64,000 nucleotides of DNA from an uncultured Collinsella sp. (lineage in GTDB: Bacteria > Actinomycetota > Coriobacteriia > Coriobacteriales > Coriobacteriaceae): the NCBI GenBank assembly GCA_900541645.1, contig UQKQ01000001.1, forward strand, positions 1 through 64,000, in the 5' to 3' direction. Both the position numbers and the translations under genes were made by a program. Shown one piece after another: positions 58,652-64,000 of this stretch. How positions within the stretch are numbered: position 1 is the first letter of the stretch; each line of letters starts with the position of its first letter. A model generated the notes under the pieces. The model was not told where the DNA came from. It saw nothing but the letters and a program-made list of their open reading frames with translations, and made no database searches.

Positions 58652-59437
58652 TTATGCGGCGGAGGAGGCATCGTCCTCGTCCAGGGCGGCGAAGAGCTTC
58701 TTGCCGTCGAGGAGACGTGTGGTGACGTTTCTCATTCGGCCGATCTCTACGGTACGCAACGTGTCATCGGCGCCTCGCGCGTCATAGACCGTTCCCAGCA
58801 AATACGAGATGCCGTCTCGTTGCTTGATGGCAAAGGGCCGGAGTGTCATCCGTGCCACTTCGACCTCTCCGCGTGCCGTGACACTCGAAATATCAAAACT
58901 CACCGTGGTTCCGTGGTCGATGGCCTGCTCGATGAGCTCGCAGGCATCTATGCGCTTGACGGGCGTGCGTGTGGCCTTGGTGGATTTGTCGCCTGCGCTT
59001 GGAGCAGGCTCGGGTGCATCGAGGTAGCCGCGAACGTCGGCACTCGCCATGGCGACCAGGTGCTGCGCCATGCTCTTTCGAATGGCGATGGGCGTGGAGC
59101 GGTTGCGCATGACCATGCCGTGGAGCCGGATGATCTCTTCGTCGGTGAGCGGACGGGTCAAGAGCCGATACCCCACGCCGCGCTTGTATTCAATTTCGTA
59201 TCCGGCATGGCGAAGTGCGGAGATGGCGGTGTAGATGCTGCGCCGCGCCGCCGAGATGGGCATGCGGGCGGGGTCGTCGGGATGGGCGAGACGCCGGATC
59301 AACTCATCGGAAAGCATGGCCTTGTCCTCGCCGGTGTTTTCGCTTAATAGTTGCAGGATGCGAACGGCGCGATAGGCTGCCATCGAGGCGGCGCCCCTCG
59401 TCGTGGTCTCGTAAGTTTCAACAGCGGTTTCGGTCAT
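58652..59437 (-). CDS. WYL-domain transcriptional regulator
   Basis: A 261-aa protein with an N-terminal winged helix (about 15-95: AVRILQLLSENTG then SAARRSIYTAISALRHAGYEIEYKRGVGYRL) and a C-terminal WYL-like ligand domain (about 150-245: VSFDISSVTARGEVEVARMTLRPFAIKQRDGISYLLGTV). It may control the adjacent TrpXYZ-like operon, a guess from adjacency only. ATG 59437 follows AAAGGACG; a GTG 9 nt upstream is the alternative. Confidence 0.82.
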   Translation of the reverse strand: MTETAVETYETTTRGAASMAAYRAVRILQLLSENTGEDKAMLSDELIRRLAHPDDPARMPISAARRSIYTAISALRHAGYEIEYKRGVGYRLLTRPLTDEEIIRLHGMVMRNRSTPIAIRKSMAQHLVAMASADVRGYLDAPEPAPSAGDKSTKATRTPVKRIDACELIEQAIDHGTTVSFDISSVTARGEVEVARMTLRPFAIKQRDGISYLLGTVYDARGADDTLRTVEIGRMRNVTTRLLDGKKLFAALDEDDASSAA

Positions 59438-59613
59438 GGCGTCCACGTCCTTTCCGTTTTGGGTGGCGACGGTATGGAGCCTAGGGCGCGGGGCTTTCCC
59501 AGGGGTGCAGGACGCTCCGGGCGGTCGGTAGTCGTCGGCAAGCGGCGGGTCGAGTTTTCAACAGCCCTGCTCAACTGACCAAAATCTTGCCAAAAGCTTG
59601 ACGGATACTGTTG

Positions 59614-59645
59614 AAAAAAGCGCCCCTCGGCTTGCCGAGAGGCGC
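59614..59645 (-). terminator. Intrinsic terminator after asnS
   Basis: On the minus strand GCGCCTCTCGG pairs with CCGAGGGGCGC, then TTTTTTC. Confidence 0.93.
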
Positions 59646-59686
59646 TGGCGTGATGCGCTGGAACGCGTTTGGTGGCGCTGTGGCGA

Positions 59687-61090
59687 TTAGAAGTCGGCGT
59701 TGCCCACGGTGCGCGGGTGCGGCAGGACGTCGCGGATGTTGCCCACGCCGGTCAGATACATGACCAAGCGCTCGAAGCCCAAGCCGTAGCCGGCGTGCTT
59801 GCAGGAACCGTAGCGGCGCAGGTCAAGGTAGTACTTGTACTGCTCGGGATTCATGCCCAGGTCCTTGATGCGGGCCTCGAGCAGATCCAGGCGCTCCTCG
59901 CGCTGGGAGCCGCCGATAATCTCGCCGATACCGGGAACCAGGCAGTCGGCGGCGGCGACGGTCTTGCCGTCCTCGTTCATGCGCATGTAGAACGCCTTGA
60001 TCTCGGCCGGGTAGTCGGTTACGAAGGTCGGTCGCTTAAAGTGCTCCTCGGTCAGGAAGCGCTCGTGCTCGGTCTGCAGGTCGATGCCCCAGCTGACGGG
60101 GTAATCAAACTGGTGGCCAGCAGCGACTGCCTGCTCCAGGATTTCGACAGCCTCGGTGTAGGTAACGCGGGCAAAGTCGGAGTTTGCCACATGGTCCAGG
60201 CGCTCGATCAGGCCCTTGTCCACAAACTTGTTGAGCATATTGAGCTCGTCGGGGCAGGTGGCCATAACGTCCTTAAGGACGTACTTGAGCATGGCCTCGG
60301 CGTTATCCATGTAGTCGTTCAGGTCGGCAAAGGCCATCTCGGGCTCGATCATCCAAAACTCGGCGGCGTGGCGCGTGGTGTTGGAGTTTTCGGCGCGGAA
60401 GGTGGGGCCAAAGGTGTACACGTCGCCAAAGGCCATGGCAAAGTTCTCGGCATTGAGCTGGCCGGACACGGTAAGGCTCGCGTGCTTGCCAAAGAAGTCC
60501 TGGCTCCAGTCGACCTCGCCGGACTCGGTGAGGGGCGGGTTTTTGGGGTCAAGCGTGGTCACGCGGAACATCTCGCCGGCACCCTCGCAGTCACTCGTGG
60601 TGATGATGGGGGTGTTGACGTAGACAAAGCCTTGCTCCTGGAAGAAGCGGTGGATGGCGGCAGCCGCGACAGAGCGGATGCGGAACACGGCGCGGAACAG
60701 GTTAGTGCGCGGGCGCAGGTGCTGCTGGGTGCGCAGGAACTCGACGGTTGCGCGCTTCTTCTGCAGCGGGTAATCCGGGGCGCTGACGCCCTCGACCTCG
60801 ATGGAGGTGGCAGAAAGCTCGAAAGGTTGGGGCGCATCGGGGGTCAGCTTGACGGTGCCGGTGCAAATGAGTGCGGCCGAGACGTTTTGATGGGCGATCT
60901 CGTCGTAGTTGTCGAGTGCCTCGCGGTTCATGACGACTTGCAGGTCGCGGAAGCAGCTGCCGTCGTTGAGCGTGACAAAGCCAAAGTTCTTCATGTCGCG
61001 GACGGACTTGACCCAGCCGGCGACGGTGACGGTCTGGCCGCCGAGCGACTCGGCATCGGCATAGAGCTGCGCGATTTTGGTGCGGTTCAC
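59687..61090 (-). CDS. asnS: Asparaginyl-tRNA synthetase
   Basis: A 467-aa class IIb synthetase, equal to the E. coli enzyme in length. It has an N-terminal OB fold (TVTVAGWVKSVRDMKNFGFVTLNDGS), motif 2 (TFRAENSNTTRHAAEFWMIEPE), and motif 3 ending GYGLGFERLVMYLTG. GTG 61090 is preferred because GGGAGG sits 5 nt upstream; ATG 61126 and 61102 would place that site inside the gene. With asnB also present, asparagine is made both free and for direct tRNA charging. Confidence 0.95.
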   Translation of the reverse strand: MNRTKIAQLYADAESLGGQTVTVAGWVKSVRDMKNFGFVTLNDGSCFRDLQVVMNREALDNYDEIAHQNVSAALICTGTVKLTPDAPQPFELSATSIEVEGVSAPDYPLQKKRATVEFLRTQQHLRPRTNLFRAVFRIRSVAAAAIHRFFQEQGFVYVNTPIITTSDCEGAGEMFRVTTLDPKNPPLTESGEVDWSQDFFGKHASLTVSGQLNAENFAMAFGDVYTFGPTFRAENSNTTRHAAEFWMIEPEMAFADLNDYMDNAEAMLKYVLKDVMATCPDELNMLNKFVDKGLIERLDHVANSDFARVTYTEAVEILEQAVAAGHQFDYPVSWGIDLQTEHERFLTEEHFKRPTFVTDYPAEIKAFYMRMNEDGKTVAAADCLVPGIGEIIGGSQREERLDLLEARIKDLGMNPEQYKYYLDLRRYGSCKHAGYGLGFERLVMYLTGVGNIRDVLPHPRTVGNADF

Positions 61091-61200
61091 GTATCCTCCC
61101 ATAACGGTTGAATGATAGTTATCCATACAGTTCGATATTCTAGCAGCTCGGCTCATTTGGGCTATACAGATAAGGCATTGGCGGGATGGTTTTTCAAACG

Positions 61201-61234
61201 AAAAGCGCCCGCGGCCAAATGGTCGCGGGCGCTT
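61201..61234 (-). terminator. Intrinsic terminator after the EIIA gene
   Basis: AAGCGCCCGCGACC pairs with GGCCGCGGGCGCTT (one bulge or mismatch); the minus strand continues TTCGTTTG. Confidence 0.85.
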
Positions 61235-61271
61235 GACGAGGTGCCTTTTGGCTGTGTGGCGCGGGGCCTGG

Positions 61272-61835
61272 CTACTTGGTCTTGGCAACCAGCAGCGGAT
61301 CGCCAAGCTTGACGAGCGGATTGCCGCCGATGAGCGTGCCAGACTCGCCGACGTGGTCGATGCTCTTGAGGCGGTCGAGCTCAGAGATGATGACGGTCAC
61401 GATGTCCTCGTGACCGGCGGCCTTGATGGCCTCGCGGTCGAAGCTGATGAGCGGCTGGCCCGCCTTGACCTCATCGCCCATCTCGACAAAGCGGGCAAAA
61501 CCCTTGCCGTTCATTTCCACGGTGCCCAGGCCAACATGGATGAACACGCGAAGGCCGTCCTCGGTGATCATGCCGATGGAGTGGTTGGTGACGGTGGTGG
61601 CGCCGATGCGGCCGTTGGCGGGCGCATAGATGGTGTCGGTAATGGGCTCGATGCCGTAGCCCTGACCGAGCATACCCGAGGCGATGGTCTCGTCGGGAAC
61701 CTCATCCAGGTTGACGAGCACGCCGTTGACGGGGGCGTAGATGACGCCTTCGCGGGTGGCGAAGCTTGCCGCGGGCGGAACGGATGCCTCGCCCGTCGAG
61801 GTGAAGGTGGACTTAAGCGAATCGAGCAGACCCAT
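61272..61835 (-). CDS. PTS system EIIA component, glucose-type
   Basis: A 187-aa phosphocarrier of the Crr/EIIA-Glc family. The two active-site histidines are in TVTNHSIGM and VFIHVGLGTVEM (the usual VGIDTV reads VGLGTV). A hydrophobic N-terminal stretch precedes the beta-sandwich (IYAPVNGVLVNLDEVPDETIA). No EIIBC is fused or adjacent. ATG 61835 follows TTGGAGG. In other Gram-positives such free-standing EIIA serves several sugar permeases. Confidence 0.9.
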   Translation of the reverse strand: MGLLDSLKSTFTSTGEASVPPAASFATREGVIYAPVNGVLVNLDEVPDETIASGMLGQGYGIEPITDTIYAPANGRIGATTVTNHSIGMITEDGLRVFIHVGLGTVEMNGKGFARFVEMGDEVKAGQPLISFDREAIKAAGHEDIVTVIISELDRLKSIDHVGESGTLIGGNPLVKLGDPLLVAKTK

Positions 61836-62078
61836 AGTTGCCTCCAACTTAAATAGGCGCATAGCGCGCGCTTGGTTTGCCGGAAACGTTTCATATGTGT
61901 TTCGCGGCTTGGTCAACGCCCCTATTTTACGCTGCTCAACGATACCTCTGAACTGGGATTATGTGATATATCAGTTGAAGGGAAACTTATTGCTGGAGTG
62001 TTTCTGCGTCCTGCGCACAACTGGGGTACGCTTAGATGCGAAAAATGAGTGTGCATAATCTGCGCGGAGGGAGCACCT

Positions 62079-62978
62079 ATGATTATTGAGAACCATGCGC
62101 TGTGGGGCGAGGAGCCGACCGAGGATTATCCGGCGACGTTTACGTATCTGGGTGCCGAGCCGCTGCCCGACAAGCCCAATGGCCGCCGCCCCGCGGTGAT
62201 CATCTGCGGCGGAGGCGGGTTTACGCATATCGCTCCGCACGAGCAGGACCCGGTGGCGTTTGCGTTTTTGGACCGCGGCTACCAGGCCTTTGTGCTCAAC
62301 TATGTGACGAGCGCCACGGGCGACGTGAGCTTTCCGCACCCGCAGGCGGACCTCGCCAAGATGGTCGCTACCGTGCGCGCCAACGCCGACGAGTGGCATG
62401 TCGATCCCAAGCGCGTGTGCATCGTGGGTTTCTCGGCGGGCGGCATGATCTGCGCCTCGTTGGCAACGCAGTGGAAGACCGGACCCTTCGCGGGCCTTGC
62501 CGGGGCTCGTCCGGAGGATATTCGTCCCGACGCCGTGGTGCTGGGCTATCCGTTGCTCGACCTTGCCTATGTGCGCGATATGCAGACGCGCGACCCGCGC
62601 ATCGACCTGCGCGTGCCCAAGACGGGTGGCAAGACGGGGCGCGATTTGCTCAACGACTATCTGTCGATGGTGACGGGCGGCGAGGCGACCGATGAGCACC
62701 TGGCCGACATTTGCCCTACCACGCACGTTTCGCGCCAAATGCCCCCGACCTTTGTGTGGGGCGTTTCGGACGACAAGACGGCGCCGGTCGCGCAGGTCTA
62801 CCCGTTTGCGCAGCGCATGGCCGAGGAGGGTGTTGCATGCGAGATGCACGTCTTTGACCAGGGTGGCCACGGCCTTTCGCTCGGCAACGCCAATACTGCG
62901 GTCGACAACGAGGACAAGCAGGTGGCAGTCCGTCCTTGGATCCGCCTAGCCTTCCGCTTCCTGGAGCGCCATATGTAA
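62079..62978 (+). CDS. Alpha/beta hydrolase (esterase/acetylhydrolase family)
   Basis: A 299-aa hydrolase. The oxyanion region VIICGGGGFTHIAPHEQDP and nucleophile elbow GFSAGG (Ser near 129), the late Asp (WGVSDDKTAP, near 234) and His (DQGGHGLSL, near 265) give a complete triad. It has no signal peptide. It resembles BD-FAE/xylan-acetylesterase-like proteins; the natural substrate is unknown. ATG 62079 follows GGAGGGAGC. Confidence 0.87.
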   Translation: MIIENHALWGEEPTEDYPATFTYLGAEPLPDKPNGRRPAVIICGGGGFTHIAPHEQDPVAFAFLDRGYQAFVLNYVTSATGDVSFPHPQADLAKMVATVRANADEWHVDPKRVCIVGFSAGGMICASLATQWKTGPFAGLAGARPEDIRPDAVVLGYPLLDLAYVRDMQTRDPRIDLRVPKTGGKTGRDLLNDYLSMVTGGEATDEHLADICPTTHVSRQMPPTFVWGVSDDKTAPVAQVYPFAQRMAEEGVACEMHVFDQGGHGLSLGNANTAVDNEDKQVAVRPWIRLAFRFLERHM

Positions 62979-63025
62979 AAGTAGGCTACTTGCCCGTTTC
63001 AAAAAGTCTGCTTAGAGGAGGAGCC

Positions 63026-63346
63026 ATGCTTGAGGGTACGTATGTGGTTTTGGCCCAGACGCCGGTGGGGAGTAAACGCGGCGAGGTGACGTTTTCACAT
63101 GGGGTGAACGGCGTGCTCAGGGCAGTACTAAACGTCAGGGGTCTCAATATCGCTCTCTCGAGTGCCCGCGCTGAGGGCGATTTCTTTGAACTCTCGGGTA
63201 CTATCTCCCACGTCTTGATGGGCAAGGCACCCTTTACATGCACGGGGTCAGTCGAGGGTGATCGACTCACTGCCACCGCGCGGTCGGGTTCCGTTTCGAT
63301 CTCGCTGAGCGGTATGCGCAAAGAGCTTTCGGGGCGCATCGCATAA
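63026..63346 (+). CDS. Small hypothetical beta-rich protein
   Basis: A 106-aa protein that I do not recognise. It is predicted almost entirely beta (alternating hydrophobic residues: TYVVLAQTPVGSKRGEVTF, ALNVRGLNIALSSARAEG), with no signal peptide, cysteine or membrane segment apart from one Cys in FTCTGSV. ATG 63026 follows GAGGAGGAG, one of the strongest ribosome-binding sites in the region, so it is likely a real gene. It lies 47 bp after the hydrolase and before feoAB. Confidence 0.7.
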   Translation: MLEGTYVVLAQTPVGSKRGEVTFSHGVNGVLRAVLNVRGLNIALSSARAEGDFFELSGTISHVLMGKAPFTCTGSVEGDRLTATARSGSVSISLSGMRKELSGRIA

Positions 63347-63467
63347 AGTTTGCGCAGGTAAACATCGGTATTTGACTTTATAAAATAGTTCAGAGCGCTA
63401 TCATTTGTCGTTACGAGTTGGTTAGCCCCGGTAAACGGTTAACCGCGTCTAACGAAAGGATGAGCGC

Positions 63468-64000
63468 GTGAAGCTCGATACACTCGAGATTGGAAAGGAC
63501 GCCGTTGTCGCATCGGTGGCATCGGACGATCAGGCACTCCGACAGCATATTTTGGACATGGGACTCACGCCGGGCACCGAAGTCACCATGATGAAGTACG
63601 CTCCCATGGGCGACCCGCTCGAGATTCGCCTGCGTGGCTACGAGTTGACGCTGCGCAAGGACGATGCCGCACGCATTGAGCTCGTGGATGTGCACGACAC
63701 CGATACCGGCCCGCGCGTTAACGCCGCAATCGGCACGACAGATCACCCGGCCCTGGGCGAGGGGACGTATTCGCCTCGTGCTGCCAAGACGGCCGTGCCC
63801 GAGGGCGCGCCGCTGCACTTTGCCCTCGCCGGCAACCAAAACTGCGGCAAGACCACGCTGTTCAACCAGCTTACGGGCTCCAACCAGCACGTCGGTAACT
63901 TTCCCGGCGTGACGGTCGACCGCAAGGACGGCACTATCCGTAACCACCCCGAGGCGAGCGTTACCGACCTGCCCGGCATTTACTCCCTGTCGCCGTACAC
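63468..64000 (+). CDS. feoB: FeoA-FeoB fusion, ferrous iron transporter (5' part)
   Basis: Runs off the window end; 177 codons are visible. Residues 1-75 form a FeoA SH3-like domain (LRQHILDMGLTPGTEVTMMKYAPMGDPLEIRLRGYELTLR). A linker follows to about 115, then the FeoB G-domain: G1 GNQNCGKTTLFN near 123, the NFPGVTVD switch, and G3 DLPGIYSLSPY. GTG 63468 lies 7 nt after AAAGGATGA; the ATG at 63460 leads to an immediate stop. The AT-rich region 63360-63410 should hold its promoter. Confidence 0.93.
   Translation, partial: MKLDTLEIGKDAVVASVASDDQALRQHILDMGLTPGTEVTMMKYAPMGDPLEIRLRGYELTLRKDDAARIELVDVHDTDTGPRVNAAIGTTDHPALGEGTYSPRAAKTAVPEGAPLHFALAGNQNCGKTTLFNQLTGSNQHVGNFPGVTVDRKDGTIRNHPEASVTDLPGIYSLSPY

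Noticed and set aside
63420..63450. DtxR/IdeR-type iron box before feoAB
   Set aside because: GGTTAGCC and CGGTTAACCG are suggestive, but the 19-bp box consensus is not met.

Overview
The window is a GC-rich bacterial chromosome segment with no rRNA genes. Gene content and order point to an actinobacterium of the class Coriobacteriia, most likely Collinsella or a close relative. The supporting signs are FMN-riboswitch-controlled group II ECF genes, tuf/rpmG/secE/nusG/rplKA synteny with interspersed tRNAs, the MEP isoprenoid pathway, disA-ispDF-cysS-rlmB-yacP order and strong GC3 bias. The genus is inferred from memory of such genomes; I could not test it.

Layout. 1-4800: FMN riboswitch, riboflavin ECF transporter (ribU, fused EcfA-EcfA, ecfT), then two tandem flavin-reductase-like (PNPOx) paralogues. 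4900-9920: argCJBD behind a correctly spaced pair of ArgR boxes. 9920-10790: gene-poor stretch with an AT-rich element bounded by 19-bp inverted repeats, an exact 184-bp tandem arrangement of tRNA-end-like sequences, and tRNA-Val. 10790-22760: a long housekeeping run (asnB, murE, HAD phosphatase, murI, rph, rdgB, dtd, veg, ispE, tRNA-Pro, tatA, greA, and a lysS carrying an extra C-terminal tRNA-binding domain). 22910-26730: an IS110/IS1111-type element split by an intact 2.29-kb IS21-type element with a 5-bp target duplication. 26900-36800: thrE, clpC, a RelB/PIN toxin-antitoxin pair, pepD, hipBA with a nonsense-mutated hipA, and mntP behind a Mn2+ (yybP-ykoY) riboswitch. 36940-42440: disA-ispD-ispF-cysS-rlmB-yacP.

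42440-47910: tRNA-Thr, two repeat clusters, then tRNA-Tyr/Thr/Met-tuf, rpmG, tRNA-Trp, secE-nusG-rplK-rplA. 48000-49520: a dead leucine operon. A 19-codon leader peptide rich in Leu (mostly CTA) codons and an attenuator-like hairpin survive, followed by a leuA that has lost its start codon and gained two stops, fused by deletion to the 3' half of leuB. 49860-64000, mostly on the minus strand: ECF sigma/anti-sigma pair, metallophosphoesterase plus a cytosolic BMP-domain protein, mscS, a TrpXYZ-like ABC transporter with a WYL regulator, asnS and a PTS EIIA. The end of the window carries plus-strand genes: an esterase, a small hypothetical and the start of a FeoA-FeoB fusion.

The least explained material is in the repeats. 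First, 57-bp palindromes (15-bp arms GTCTCGATCTGTAAC) are spaced at exactly 80 bp in two separate arrays (three copies at 42828-43044, two at 49539-49675). Second, seven short hairpins with the core GGGACAG lie downstream of protein genes, three of them sharing bases with the stop codon, and all seven are oriented so the core reads on the coding strand of the preceding gene. Third, two 58-bp palindromes share CGTGGATAATCT arms and carry extra half-arms. No cas, RAYT or other partner gene for them is visible here.
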